Positions 1-12,838 of a DNA stretch of 64,000 nt are shown piece by piece (the stretch's first letter is position 1; each line of letters begins with the position of its first letter). Under the pieces are notes generated by a model. The model was not told the DNA's origin. It worked only from the letters and a program-made list of their open reading frames with translations, and did no database searches. The position numbers and the translations under genes were made by a program. This stretch comes from Rattus norvegicus. Lineage: Eukaryota > Chordata > Mammalia > Rodentia > Muridae. Where the stretch lies: positions 235,007,602 through 235,071,601 of the forward strand of contig NC_086019.1 of assembly GCF_036323735.1 (NCBI RefSeq), given 5' to 3'.

Positions 1-710
1 GTCCAATGAACACATGGAGTTTTAGCTTCAATGCCAAATTAATTAAATTTCAAAAATACTTTTATGGCCAACAGGTAAATAATGATAGAAATTATCATAT
101 GCTTTCATGATTACACTAAGGAATTTTATCAGTTGAACCCTTAACTAACCGGTGGCTGGAGTCAGTGTTTAAGAAACTAATGGAGGGATGAGGGTGTGTC
201 TCCCCAGGTAAATCACTAGGACATGAGTTCAAACTATCATCTCCCATATAAATACTCAGATGTTCCCACCATCTGCCATGGGCTGGAGCATTTCCCTCCT
301 GCCTTCCCCTGCCTCAAGACTAGATGCATGGAAGCATAAGACACTGGAGCAGCCTTGAGCAGCTCACCCACTTCTTACCTCCTGCTGATGAGCAGGGCAT
401 GAGATTAATTACAGCTAGCTCCCCCTGCTGCTTGATGGTGAGTACAACAAAGGAAAGAGAAGGCCCAGGCAGTGAGGGGTCAAAGTTCCCCACCGAAGAG
501 CAAGTGAGCAGGGTCATGACCTTTCACAGCTGCCACAGCACTGGGAACCTTAATTTTATTTTTCCCTTTCATTAAATGTTCTTGGTGTTATAGTTCCTAT
601 TTTTCTATAAGTATTGGGCTTACCATACCTACCATAACTGATCAGTTTAAATATTTGCATATGATATTTAATATTTAACACTCTTTAACATAGTTTCTGG
701 TTCCTTATTC

Positions 711-901
711 TTTCTTTTTTGTTTGAAGATTTATTTATTTATGTATTGTAAGTTCATTGTAGCTGTCTTCACAGATGCCCAAAGAGGGCATCAGATCCCA
801 TTACAGATGGTTGTGAGCCACCACGTGGTTGCTGGGAATTGAACTCAGGACCTCAGGAAGAGCAGCCAGTGCTCTTAACCACTGAGTCATCTCTCCAGCC
901 C
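711..901 (-). mobile_element. B2 SINE
   Basis: The minus strand reads gggctggagagatgactcag... with a tRNA-like promoter region, and the A/T-rich tail is at the left. Divergence is moderate. It lies in the sense direction of Rfx3 transcription. Confidence 0.9.
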
Positions 902-954
902 TCCTTTTTCTTTCCCATTTATGTCACGAGGATCATAAGCTTTTGCCACAGTTT

Positions 955-1002
955 TTTTGTTTGTTTGTTTGTTTGTTTTCTGGTTTGTTTTGTTTTGGTT
1001 TT
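955..1002. repeat. (TTTG)n simple repeat
   Basis: Runs of tttg/ttgt between the B2 element and the B1-like fragment, probably grown from a SINE tail. Confidence 0.75.
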
Positions 1003-1135
1003 TGTTTTTTTTACGAGGCTTTGGTATCCTGGATAGTCTTGCCATTTAGATCTGGGTGACTCAGAATTCACGGTGTAGAGGAGGTTTACCTTGAACTTAC
1101 AGCAATCCTCCTGTCTCTGCTGACAGTACAGACAA
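990..1135 (-). mobile_element. Diverged B1-like SINE
   Basis: The T-rich start (1003-1012) is followed by words similar to antisense B1 (cttgaacttacagcaatcctcctgtctctgc). Strongly diverged, so the call is tentative. Confidence 0.4.
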
Positions 1136-1218
1136 GTGCTGCTGCTCTCATTTTAAAATTCTTTTTTTTTTCTTAAATTAAATTAGTTCTATCTTGTCAC
1201 TTCTCTTTTTCTACTCTT

Positions 1219-1219
1219 C

Positions 1220-1250
<31 letters not shown>

Positions 1251-1270
1251 GCAACAAGAACAACAACAAA
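1219..1270. repeat. (CAA)n microsatellite
   Basis: About 17 triplets of caa with two interruptions (gcaacaagaa). Confidence 0.95.
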
Positions 1271-2589
1271 CCCAAACAATCCTTTGGGACCTAGAGACAT
1301 AACTTAAAGGTTAAAAACATTTGTTGCCCTTAGGGGAAACTTGGGTTTGGCTCCAAGTACTTACACAGTGGCTGAAAACTGTAACTGCAATTCCGGGCAA
1401 TCTAGCACTCTGTTCAGGCTTCTTTGGGAACAGGGCATGTATGAGGTACATAGACAAAGTTGCAGGAGATATATATATATAAAATAGATAAATCTCTCTA
1501 AAAAAGGAAATCATTTTCTTGTTTATTTTATTCTTAACTGGATCTCTTCTGCATCTTCTGTTTCATGCCCCATTTTATTTATTTTCCTTCTCTATTTCCT
1601 CCATTTTCTTCTAGTATATTATCCAGTACTTTTTCTATTACTATTCTTATTAATCAATGTTTTTGTATCTCTACTTAGTATCTATACTCCTTTTTCTTCT
1701 AGTGCTACGTATTATATGGTAGTAGTTGTTTCCAATTATTTACTGCTATAACTCTGTCACTGGTTTTTCTATTACTATAGTTAGTTTTCTTCCTTCTAAG
1801 TGGTGATGTGTATCAATTTGGTGCTTTGTAAACACTGGGTGGGTGTACACGTTGAGCTCAAACTTAACTTCACTCATGAGAAAATTCACTTCCATCTTGT
1901 CATGATCTAATCCAGTCTGAATCCACTGAAAGAACACAGAAGATTAATAAAACTTCTAACCAACTACCTGGGCCTACATGGCTAGGTTCCAGTGCAGAAA
2001 CATAAGAAATAACAGAAAGAAGCAAGATGTTTCCCCTCAAAGTTAACAATTCTATAGTAATTGACTTTAATAATTGCAAGAATGATCAATGAATTTACAC
2101 AAGACTCAAACACATGAGTCCAAAATAAAGAGGATACAAGTAAATGTTGCAATAAAATGAGGAAGACAAGCCAGTGTAGAAAAAAGAATGCAATGAAATA
2201 AGAAGCTAGAAAAAAAATCACATGGAAAATGGAATGTTTCCCCTGAACAAAAGTAAAAGAATAATTTGAGTTTCAAATAATGTCATTTATTTATAACTGT
2301 AAGGTATATACTTTGAGAGGTGATGAGCAAATATGTAATTCAAAGAAAGATTATTTTTACTATAAAAGAATCCCTTAACTGGACAAAAAAATTACTGAAT
2401 TACCCTACTCAAGAGAAAATCTTATCAGAAGTAGTCACTCAGTTTATTTGCAACTGTGTATATATATGACTAAAATGTGACATTAATAGTTGTTGTCAGG
2501 CATGTTTTGTAACAAGTTTTATAGATTTGATTTGTTTAAATGCTACATAGTTCTGTTAACAGTAGCAACCTCTCCCCTCAACAACAACA

Positions 2590-2590
<1 letters not shown>

Positions 2591-2641
<51 letters not shown>
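2591..2641. repeat. (CTA)17 microsatellite
   Basis: An uninterrupted ctactacta... tract of 17 triplets directly follows a short caacaacaa tract. A 30-nt duplication (taaatttagagacatgtaaaa) follows at 2649-2694. Confidence 0.95.
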
Positions 2642-4369
2642 GACTTAATAAATTTAGAGACATGTAAAATAAATAAATTTAGAGACATGTAAAATAATAT
2701 AGCTAATTCAATTTCATTAACAGCAAATTCAATTCTCACTATTTAATTTTAATACTTTATTTATATCAGAACAAAGTACTTAGGATTAAATAAGTGTTTC
2801 TACTTACAGAGTTCTGAGATACATTTTAATAACGTAAGTAATTGATACAGACAGATATGCTATGACTTTTAGAATAATTTCAGTGATTTATAGATTCTCA
2901 AATCATTTAAATTTCAATTCAGTGAAGTAATGATAAATTATTAACCAAGTATAAAGTTTTACTTATGGTCAGAAATTTAAATTATGTAACATCTCTTAAA
3001 TAAATGTATACTCTTGAAAAATAGTTAAAGAAAATAGACTGTCAAATTAAGAAAGATGAAGAAGACCTGGAAAGCATCCAAGAAGTAGTAACATAAATTT
3101 GTAAGCGATGGGAAATAGTTTAGCTGACAAAGCCTAAAGTAAACCTTGGGTTAGTAGAGGACAGAAGCTGGGGAGGACATGACAGCAGAGATCACTGATA
3201 CTCTATTCTTAGAAGAAAGGATATAAGATAACTTGATTAGCAAACAAGAGAACTATAATGATATACCAAAAATAAAAATAACTATAATAAAATACTAAGA
3301 TAATATTCAGCTTGCAGTTTTAAAACTTCAAACATTTGATCAAAGATAAAATTGTTAAGAGGCATCACTGAGGTTTTATGCCACAGTAGAGATGACTGAA
3401 GGCAGTCGGCTCTTATAATAAATGTACATAGTAAATGTCCTGTGTGCTGTTCACACATGCTCATCTATACCATCCCAATGTACAGTTTCAGCCCAGCCAC
3501 TTAAGACAGTGCATACTTAGTGCCCTAGCACTCCAATTCAAAATCAGGATATTATGCATATCTATGAAGATCCCTCTGGCAATGACTGATAGAAGTCAGT
3601 GCAGAATACTCCAGAAGGCTTCTCACCCAGATAAGGTAAAGTAAGTACCTTAGGAAATATTTCTCCACTTGATTTGGATTAACATTTTGTTACATAAATT
3701 TTATTTTATTTTCTCTTTGTAAGATGTTCTGGATACACTGCTGCTCATTCCTAGGACTTGTGTTTAGATTGGGGGTAGAGAATTCAAGATTCCTATTTTT
3801 TATTTGACACTTTCCTTGCTCAAATAATCCTTTATACCTGAGGTATTCTCATTTTCTCTCGTCAGGTAGCATTGATAGAGGACAACACACCCACCTCTCA
3901 ACATTTTAAAACTCCTCCTCCAACCAATCCCAGGACACACCCCATCTCACTGTTGCATGAGGAACACGTGGTACAAAGAAGGCAGTTTCTTCCTACTTGA
4001 GGCAGTCTGGAAAGTGGGATACACTATCATTTCAGACACCAAGCTGGTTGAGATGCCCTTCTAGCATGAACCACAAACCAACAAACCAAACTAGTGTCTC
4101 TTACCCATGCCTTTCAAGTAGCAAAGGGACAATTTCTTAACCTTAATACAGACTCCAAATATGCCTTCGACATTCTCCTGTCAGAAGCAGCCATCTAGAG
4201 GAAGCATGGGCTAACAACTAACAACAAGGGGAGGTTAGGAACTAAGTCAGCCCAAGTTATGGCCTAGCGAAAGGCTTCTCATCTTACCACGGTCATAGGA
4301 CTCATCCACTGTTGATCACATGAAGCAGACAAGTATCTGTAAGAGAAATAACCAAGCCAACAAGGCAGC
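2642..4369. other. AT-rich intronic sequence, nothing recognised
   Basis: Apart from the short duplication at 2649-2694, no repeats, exons or RNAs were recognised. The part from about 3880 could be the unrecognisable left end of the ERV remnant. Confidence 0.5.
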
Positions 4370-4800
4370 TTGAGCTTCGGATCTCAGAGGCCTCAATTCT
4401 TCTCACATGCCGCAAGGCATCCTCACTTTACAGGCCATATCTGTACTGTCATCCCCAGGCACTCGACAACCTCCATCCGACCTGCACCAGCTGTCACCCT
4501 AATAGCCAGGCTTCGTCTCACTTTACTAACACTATTTACAGCCACCCCTGAGGATGTTTGATAAAGACTATCACTGCTTCTTGTAAAACCTGTCAAATTT
4601 CTAATCCCACCTCCAGGCCTTGCATCCTCCTTCTCCAATACTTCAAGCTATGGGATCCCTCCCTGGGTCAGACTAGCAACTCAACTTCATCCACATGCCC
4701 ACTATTAGACATTCCAAATACCCTTTGATCCTGGTTGACACATTCTTAGGATGGGTAGTGGTCAGAGACAGTCTCTGTTCTCCTTCTCAGGCTGATCATG
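4370..4800 (+). pseudogene. Degenerate ERV1-type pol (integrase) fragment
   Basis: Short pieces in different frames resemble gammaretrovirus-like integrase. There is a Cys-x-x-Cys pair of the zinc-binding domain near 4582-4596, and a VDTF-x-GW stretch near 4730-4765 typical of the region around the first catalytic Asp. Frameshifts and stops break it throughout. No gag or reverse transcriptase was recognised upstream. It lies directly before the env remnant in the same orientation, as expected for a provirus. It cannot be functional. Confidence 0.5.
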
Positions 4801-5184
4801 CCTGTTTCAGAGTTCCAACCTCCCTTCAGTAAGATAAATGGGCAGGCACCATCAGGGTGCCTTACTGCCCCAACCACAGCTAATCTCAATACACTGGATT
4901 TGTCTTTCCCATCTTTATACAGTCATCTCAAGATAACCCTCCTTCTTACATTTCAACCTCAACAGAAACTGCTCCCTTATTCAGAAGATACCATGAAAAA
5001 CCAGTTGCCACCAGTCTCAGAGGAAAGCGATCTCATACATCTGCTGAGTCTGACCCTACTAGCTTATGACCTACCTTCCTTTTCCTACTTCCTGATGCTT
5101 GCTCGTGTTGGTAGCAGATTCCATGTATAGAAATTTGGGGGATCAAAAGACTTCTATACTCAACAATCTACCCAGATCACTCAA

Positions 5185-6610
5185 GTGGTAGAAACCGGAG
5201 ACCGCTCAATGTCAGGTTGCCATTACGAGATATGTATCCCTATAACACCTATATCAGCCTCTTTCACTCTTGGCCATTTTGTTTGCTTTCTTTATGACCA
5301 AACTAGAAATTATTGTCAATGTTGGCCAGAGACTTATGCAGGCTGCCCTCACTTATATTCAATAAGAGCACAAGGGGCATATTCAGTAGGAGACTCTAAC
5401 TTTTACAAGGAATGAGAGATTTTTATTTTTTGAATTAAAGACGCATATCACTCCAGATGGGAACCAGAAGTCACTGCCAGTAGTTTACTGCCATATTTAC
5501 CACAATCATCCATTGAGCACGATCAAAATACAAGGAGTATACACCCCACTCTCACAACATCTAGGTACAGAAAAAACAGATGTGATCTGACATTCATCAG
5601 AGGCTCTTACCTACCCCTACTTCTCCCTGGACAACACTGACCCCACCTCGCTGTCCTCATGGTCACTCCATCTTTTGTTTCAGGCTTTAACTCCCACACT
5701 TCAGTTACTGAATGACACTGTGCCTAGATGCTCTGGAGAATGCTGGTTGTGTCGCTTCTGGATCAAACTCATGACCACCGTTTGTGGCCTCGGATTCTTT
5801 TCACCATTCATTAACTGATCAAATCAAATATCACTACCAACCCTTATTTCTCCTACATTTTTTCCTTTGGCATCACGAACTGCGTTAACTCCTCAGTGAC
5901 ACTCTAAATGAGCACACTGGATTCCTCAGAAATTTAACACTATGACTCTGATCACTACGACCTATCCTCCATGTCTGAACATTCACAATGCTTCGATCTT
6001 ACAAGTTTATCACTGCCTACGCAGGGGGTGGTTTGAGGCTTGTGTCTTGGTGCTCCTTTTCTAAAAATTTAGGGTAGTTCCCAGAAGAACCTTTGCTGGT
6101 TCCCATCAGTTTACAGAAGCACAGACAGACAGACAGTTCAGGGCCTATCTCTTCCTGCAGTCCTGGGTATAGCCGCTGGTGTCACCACCGGACTAGTGGA
6201 TCTAACTACCATCGGGTTTTCTCTCTGTTCATCCAGAACCTTCAACAGATGGCTCAGACCATCCTCACCCTCTAGGTCACTGTAGAGCTACAAAATTGTC
6301 AAGGATTAGATCTATTAAGAGCAGAGAAAGGTGGCCTTTGACTGTTCTTCCTGAAGGAATGCTGCTTCTATGTTAACTAATTGCATAAAATAAAAGACAA
6401 GACCTGACAACCCTAACAAATCTTCAAAAACATAAGGAAGAACTCAGTGCCTCTGGCCAGTGCTCAATGATGATCCATTATGGAATGGACCTTAACTCTT
6501 CTTTTAACTCCTCCTAACAGCTCTCTTAACTCCCTTTTCCTCCTTTTCCTAATCCTAATTGTACACGGTCATAAACTTCTTAGCTATATTTTCTTTTATA
6601 AAAATCAAAA
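5185..6610 (+). pseudogene. Degenerate ERV1 (gammaretrovirus-like) env remnant
   Basis: Env landmarks occur in order but in several frames: a surface-subunit-like Cys-rich segment (5293-5370); a CWLC motif (5741-5752) characteristic of the surface-subunit CxxC site; a hydrophobic Gly/Ala-rich stretch (about 6150-6200) where the fusion region is expected; a segment resembling the conserved transmembrane-subunit core (about 6291-6365) ending in a Cys-Cys pair (6360-6365); and a Leu-rich putative membrane segment (about 6495-6600). Frameshifts and stops are frequent, including a TGA at 6339-6341 where the first Cys of the CX6CC motif would fall. It is clearly dead. Assignment to ERV1 rests on motif order; the family name would need a repeat database. 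Confidence 0.65.
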
Positions 6611-6649
6611 TAAATAACAACAGAAACTCTTCTAGTCTATCTAAAATCT

Positions 6650-6930
6650 TAGCAAATCTTGGCTTAAAAATCATTCCCTCTGGGAACATGTCCTTGGTAA
6701 GTTCTAATATGATAGTCTCTTAGAATTAGCTATTTGCTTAAAAGGCATTGGCTCCTCACTTGAGCCCATGAGATTACTAAAGGCAGGATGAAAGCCTGCC
6801 GTGTCTGCCTTCATTTCCTATCTCTTTGTCTGTCACCTTGAATAAAATCCCTTCCTGATTCTTAATTTTGCATAACACCTGTGATAGTGTGGCTAACCTT
6901 TGGAGCTGATCCCATTATAGGAACCAGATG
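6650..6930 (+). repeat. Probable 3' LTR of the ERV remnant
   Basis: Just downstream of env is a sequence with an AATAAA signal (6841-6846) after a pyrimidine-rich tract, as in the R region of gammaretroviral LTRs. Boundaries are uncertain because no matching 5' LTR was found in the window. Confidence 0.4.
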
Positions 6931-8360
6931 AATGTCCTCAAGTAAATGGAGTTATTCAGATTACTTTATAGAATAAAGTCAACTATACCTACAACTACAG
7001 GGCTGGTTAATTATGTAAATTCTTGCACCCTTGCCCTAATTATTTCTTCATTTAAACCTAATGGTAAATTAAATGTCCAAAATATGAATAGAATATCACT
7101 GGATCCCATAACTTGTTCCCTTCCCCACTCATCAACAGGCATATCAGAATAGGTGCTCTAGCCCAGCCAGTTTATGTGCATATGTATGTGTTTGTTTCTT
7201 GAACTCACTTGAAGTCTCTCAACCCCAGGACTCCTCTAGAAGGTACAATATAGAGATTATTGTATATACTATATGCTAATATAGTATGCTTGTTGATTTA
7301 TATGCTTGTAAGAGTGTTAAACTACAGCTAGCTGTAAAGGTTGCTGGGAAACTTGAAAGGGGCAGGGCTTGTGGGTTCTAGTTCCAATGGTTTAAGACTC
7401 ATCAGCAGTATCAGCAATATCTATAGATCCAGGAGTAAAGTAAGTGCTGAAATTCTGTCCTGTGTCACAGATCTACCATTAAAAGAACCTGATCTAGCTA
7501 ACTAAGGAATGATAGGTCCCTCTCCTAGTAGTTAGTTCTGTTAGGCCCAAGAGGATTATCTCCTGGAGGAAGGTATGAAATCACTGCTGTGAAGAATGAG
7601 CTATGAAAAATTCTTAAACAAATCTTCCAAAGTAAAATGACAAATAACACAGAAATAATGTAAGACTAAGAGTCTATGTGTAGTCGTAATTCTACAGATA
7701 TCTAGCCATCTAATCTAGTATTTTTAAAATAATAAGATGGGTATTTTGAAAACTGTCACTTCTAATCAAGTTATATTAAAAAGCTGAATCAACAGAATTA
7801 ACTACTTTTAACATCAACACTTGATTTCAGTATCCATCAATTTCCACCAATGTCACAAATAAAAGCTAAAAGCATTCAGCAGCATTCTAATTACAATTTC
7901 AAACATTAAAGGCATGTTAAAGCAATAAGAAATTATTACCATACTATTATTATCAGCTATACATGGTTGTATTACACATTCAACCCAGGGAATTTCAAAC
8001 AAGAAACTCTTCTCATAAGCAGGGAAAGAAGGAGAATAGAAAGGGGTAAAGGACAAAGAGAAAAACAATCCTTCTGAAGAAGGCCACTAGGAAGCTATAA
8101 CAAGTGTTTCCAAGAAAATCTAACACTAAGTGAAATGAAACAGTGTTGACACAAAAAGAAAATGAGAATTCTCACCTTCTATGCTCAACACACCAAAAGG
8201 AAGGTATCAGCTGTCTTGAACATCCCAGAGAAAAGTATCTGAGAAACCGAAAATATGCCATCTGAAAGGAGTTTTACAGGACAGCTCAGTAGTTCTTAAA
8301 GAATGGTCCAGGTGTACAAGAGACTCTTTTTTTCTGTGGACAAGAATGAAGTGTGAGTGT
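6931..8360. other. Intronic sequence, nothing recognised
   Basis: AT-rich sequence with no reading frame, RNA or repeat that I can name. Confidence 0.5.
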
Positions 8361-8364
8361 GTAC

Positions 8365-8371
8365 ATGTGTG

Positions 8372-8416
<45 letters not shown>
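8365..8416. repeat. (GT)n microsatellite
   Basis: GT repeat with an early gtac and a gc interruption. Confidence 0.95.
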
Positions 8417-8419
<3 letters not shown>

Positions 8420-8489
8420 CAGCTATTTATATTTGGTGATGTTGACTTTCTACTACTGGAGGCAGTTTCCAGTCTCCTTTTGAGTGGGA

Positions 8490-8617
8490 TAGATGTGACA
8501 GAATTTGGTGTGTCCTACACAAACTGAAGCTGTGAACTTGTTACATACTCCAGGCTGGCCTCTAACCTACTCAGGCTTCCAAGTGGGATTACAGACATGT
8601 ACCACCATACTGGAACC
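8490..8617 (-). mobile_element. B1 SINE (diverged)
   Basis: Antisense B1 words: ccaggctggcctctaacc and gggattacagacatgtacca. The element is followed by a CA microsatellite. Confidence 0.75.
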
Positions 8618-8637
8618 TTTTTGTTTTTATTACTCTT

Positions 8638-8690
8638 ACACACGCACGCACACACGCACACGCACACACGCACGCACACACGCACACACA
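8638..8690. repeat. (CA)n/(CG) microsatellite
   Basis: cacgcacgcacacacgc pattern, strictly alternating pyrimidine-purine. Confidence 0.95.
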
Positions 8691-9189
8691 GCAGTTCTAT
8701 TTAAAAAGGAGTAAAATCCTATCAATTCTATGCAGTAAAGTCAAAGATGTTCCCTTTCACGAAAAGTTTAAAGGTTTATTTTTGGTTCAGTACCTACAGT
8801 GAGGAAGACTAAACAGTCACCTGTGGTACCATATTAGACTTGGGGGTTAGAAAAGAAAGATAAAAAACAATAAATCCTATTTGTCTTCCCCTATCCAAGT
8901 CCCAACATCCAACTAATCATTTGTTTAAATCCTGCATAGGAGGCTGAACAAAGTTTTGGTAGATATACAACTAGCTAAAAAGGGAAGGCAAAGTTACTAA
9001 ACACAGTCCAATTCTAAAGTACAATTCAGTCTGATAATCCCAGTTCAAATGCAACAAGACCCACTAATGCATTCAGACCAGAGTCTATTTTATTTCGTTT
9101 GCCCTTATGTGCATTTGATTTGGTCTAATGTGTAGGGGTTTTGCTGTTTGTTTATTATTATTATTGTTTTGTTTTATTTGTTTTGTTCT

Positions 9190-9300
9190 TTGAGACAGGA
9201 TTTGATAAGAAAATCTATGAAGTCTGTAACTTTCTAGGAGCTTCAAACAAATGACAATCTTTCTATTCACTTCCTTGGTGTGGGATTACACCTGGCTCCA
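9190..9300 (-). mobile_element. Diverged B1 SINE
   Basis: Begins ttgagacaggattt and ends gtgggattacacctggctcc, the two ends of an antisense B1, with a degraded middle. Confidence 0.6.
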
Positions 9301-9379
9301 CACATTTCAAATTTCGATTAATACCCAAAGGTTATCTACATTTGAATACATTTTTAAATAGTAGGAATTATTTATTAAC

Positions 9380-9760
9380 TATATGTCTAGCAAGAAATCA
9401 ATATCCAGAATATAAAAAATACCAAAAACTTTTAAAAAACCCAATCCATAAATAATACAATTAAAATAGACCAAACATCGGAATAGATATTTCTCAAAAG
9501 GAAAGATATAAATGGTCAAAAAGTAAGTATTAAAGAACATCATTAATCACCACCTGAATTGATCAGAGTCAGAACCAGAGTAAGCTGTTATCTCCCCTCA
9601 CTAAGAATGGCTATTATCAACAAGAATGGCATACTAAGTGAAATCACGAGCGCCCAGACAGACAAAAGCCACAAGTCCCCACTCACTGATGCAAAGTACA
9701 GTCTTGTGGAAGAGCAGAATGGAATATTAGTCAGGAAGGCCTAAGACAGGCATAGAATGC
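9380..9760 (+). mobile_element. L1 ORF2 3' fragment
   Basis: Words typical of the C-terminal part of L1 ORF2 appear in order (agaatataaaaaatacc, tctcaaaaggaaagatataaatgg, atcaccacctg...). Many stops are present, so it is an inactive 5'-truncated copy. Confidence 0.65.
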
Positions 9761-10509
9761 AAGGGTAGAAAAACGCAGTTAGGCAGCAGAAATTAGTCCT
9801 GGTTTCTCTTCCATGCTCAGGGAACAATTTTCTTTAACAAGCTAAGATACACTTCAAGATAATTGGAAAGGTACAAAAGATCTCAAAATAGAAAAATGAT
9901 TAATGTTATGTAGAACCAATGGCTGGGCAGAATAGAGAATAGAGCAGAATATCTGCCAGTCAGAGGGAAGAGAAAGGGAGAGAAGAAGATCCAGATTAAC
10001 TAGGAATATGGAGGGGAGCAAAGAAGGTGCCTTAGCGCAGTTAATTAACAACATGGCAGAATGCAGGTTAAAATAAAGGGAATAATTTAAGGTATGATCC
10101 AAAGTGAGAGAAACCTAGCTATATTGCTAAGGTATTTGCAAATATATTTTGAGTCTAAGTCTTTTTTCTGGGAGCTTGGAGTTAGGAGGAAGAACCAGAC
10201 CTAAATTTGAACATATTTTTTAACGTGAACAATATAGACAAAAACAAAACAGGGAAACAAAGTCCACTAAAGTTTCACTAAATTAAACCTCTCTACCAAG
10301 ACAGGTCTTCCACATCCTCCTTTAGGATCCAGCCTAGAACTGCGCTATCTGCCACAATGCATAGGTCTCTTCTATGCCACATCCAACCACTTTGACATCC
10401 TTCTCCAGGATCTAGATTGGTGAGTCTGCCTGATGCCCCCTATCTACATGACCTCCCTGACCTGCCAGGTCTACCTCAGGTCCCATATTCAGTGTCCTGC
10501 TCTATCCAG

Positions 10510-11830
10510 TTCTTAAAATATACTGCCTTTATCTTAAGATAAAACAATAGAGTAGTGGCACAAAAATAGATAAGTAGACCAATGGAACAAAATCTAAGAC
10601 CCGAACTTAAGTAACATGGGGTTTCATCCACTTTGTAATAGACAAAGATGTCAAAAACAAAGGCTGAATAAAAAAAAAAAAAAAAAAAACGACAACAAAA
10701 TTTCCCACAAATGGAATCCATATGCCAAAGAACAAAAACAGAGCCACGTCTATCACCTTGTACAAAAACTAACTCCAAATGGATGAAAGACATAAGTATG
10801 AAGCAGCGAGACTACCAGAAGAAAACGTATGAGTCAGCCAACAAGACACAGGGGAGAATTTTCCTAATAGGATATTATTTGTACAACAATTAAGTGCAAC
10901 AATTGACAAGTGGGACTTCATAAAACTAAGAAGCTTTTGCACAGCAAAGGAACAATCAAGTAGATGAAGAGGAAGCACACAGAATGGGACAGAATATTTG
11001 CTAGCTATACATATCAGAGACTAATATCAGAATATATAAAGAACTCAACATTTAAAACAAAAGACCCATCCAAAAATTGTTTATACCTAGATCTTAAAAC
11101 ATGTTCTCAAAAGAAAGGAAAATAGCTAAGGAATATCTCAAAAATGTTCATCATCCCTAGCAATTAAGAAAAAGGAAATATAACAACTTTGAGATTTCAT
11201 TATACCCCAGTCAGAATACAAAGATCAACAAAACAACTGACAACAAATGTTGGAGGGGATACTGGATACTCACTCACTGATGATGGGATTGCAAACTGGT
11301 GCAGTCACTGGGGAAATGAATGTGGAGAATATAAATAATCTAAGAAGTAAAACTACCTCTACTACTCCTTGGCATACACCAATGGACTCAACATCCTAAT
11401 CCAAAGATACTTGTTCAGCCATATTCATTGCTACTTTATAGACAACAGTTAGGAGAAAGAAGCAAGTTAAATGTCTTTCAATTAGCAAATGGAAAACAAA
11501 AACATGAAACATTTATACTGTGGAATACTACTGAGCCACGAATTAAAATAAAGTGATGAACTTTGCAGATAAATGGATAGAACAAGGAAAGATCATATTA
11601 AGTAAAGTAATCCAGACCCAAAAAGACAAATGTTGCATCTCATCAGAGTCTCCAGTCCCAACAATCAGATGTGAATATATATTCTGGAACAACTGCAGAA
11701 ACCAGGAAAGTAAAAAGTGACCATTGCTAGAGTAAGGGAGTGGGGAAATATTACAGAGAAGAATAGCAAGGGAGAAGTGAATGGATCAGGGAAATGGGGG
11801 GGGGGGGTCTAGGTAGAGGGAGAAAATACA
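10510..11830 (+). mobile_element. L1 ORF2 3' part (inactive)
   Basis: Follows the order of L1 ORF2: aaatggatgaaagacataag, tgggacttcataaaactaag, aagcttttgcacagcaaagg, and the end of ORF2 (tggaatactactgagcc near 11520). It has stops and frameshifts, and an internal A20 run at 10670-10689. Sense is opposite to Rfx3. Confidence 0.85.
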
Positions 11831-12330
11831 GAAGAAACACCAAGCATTAGAAACCTTATTTTGAATTGTTGGTAGTTGTATAAGAGACTCCCCAAAACCT
11901 ACAGGCTACTGATATTATTAATTTTGGCCTTGGTTGCACCTCTAGAGGAAGAGGTAAGTCCCTATTGATGAAGATACCAAGCACTTCAGACATAGGTCCA
12001 AGAGGCCCCCGGAGCTAGATGTATTGCTAAATACTAGCTTCCATGTTACCAGTAGGTGGCATGTAAGCTTCCAAAGAGAGCAAGCAACTAACAGTCCTAC
12101 CCAGGTATGATGTCCATGAAGCATAACAACCACCAGCATGACATAACCCAAAGGTGCAATAGTGGTACAAATTCCTTGGCAGTAACCAACACCTCTCTAA
12201 TTGAACTTAAGGCCTAATCATAAAAAGGGAAATTGTGACTAACCAACTTCCCTAGGAGAATGAAATCATGGATCTTGGAGGAGAATCCGCAAAGACCACT
12301 TTATTAAACAAGCAACCCCCTAACTATATT
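11831..12330 (+). mobile_element. Probable L1 3' UTR, continuing the L1 at 10.5 kb
   Basis: The segment directly follows the ORF2 end in the same orientation and contains phrases common in rodent L1 3' UTRs (ctacaggctactgatattatt, tccttggcagtaacc). No clear poly-A tail. Confidence 0.45.
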
Positions 12331-12418
12331 CTAAATATTTGACTTTATACCCACAGATAAATGTTGTCACCCTTCATCATGGAAACTTCACTTTGCCAGT
12401 CTCAATGGACACAGCTAC

Positions 12419-12471
<53 letters not shown>
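12419..12471. repeat. (CA)26 microsatellite
   Basis: Uninterrupted CA tract followed by an A-rich stretch. Confidence 0.97.
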
Positions 12472-12473
<2 letters not shown>

Positions 12474-12838
12474 AAAAAAAATCCATCAAACCTAAGGCTT
12501 AGGACATATTGCAAAAAAAAGCAGTATAAAATTATAAGAATCAAAGTATCTGGGAGTTTACTGTGAGGCTGTGTCTCCTAGTCATGTCAGGAGGTCTCAC
12601 TAACGTAACTGCCCAAACTTGAGCTGAACAAAAACAACTATAGAAAGGCCAAAGTAGATAGAGGAAAGACTAAAAGGTCTCAACTCTACACAAATAATTA
12701 AAGGCAACTAAGAAATGCTGAGAATGGAAGAAATACTCTTCCTAGGGAAGGGCACACCAACTGATTACTCAATAAAAAAATGGTTCACACTGAAAACACA
12801 TAGTATATGTATTGAAAACAAGTAGTATATATATTCTT

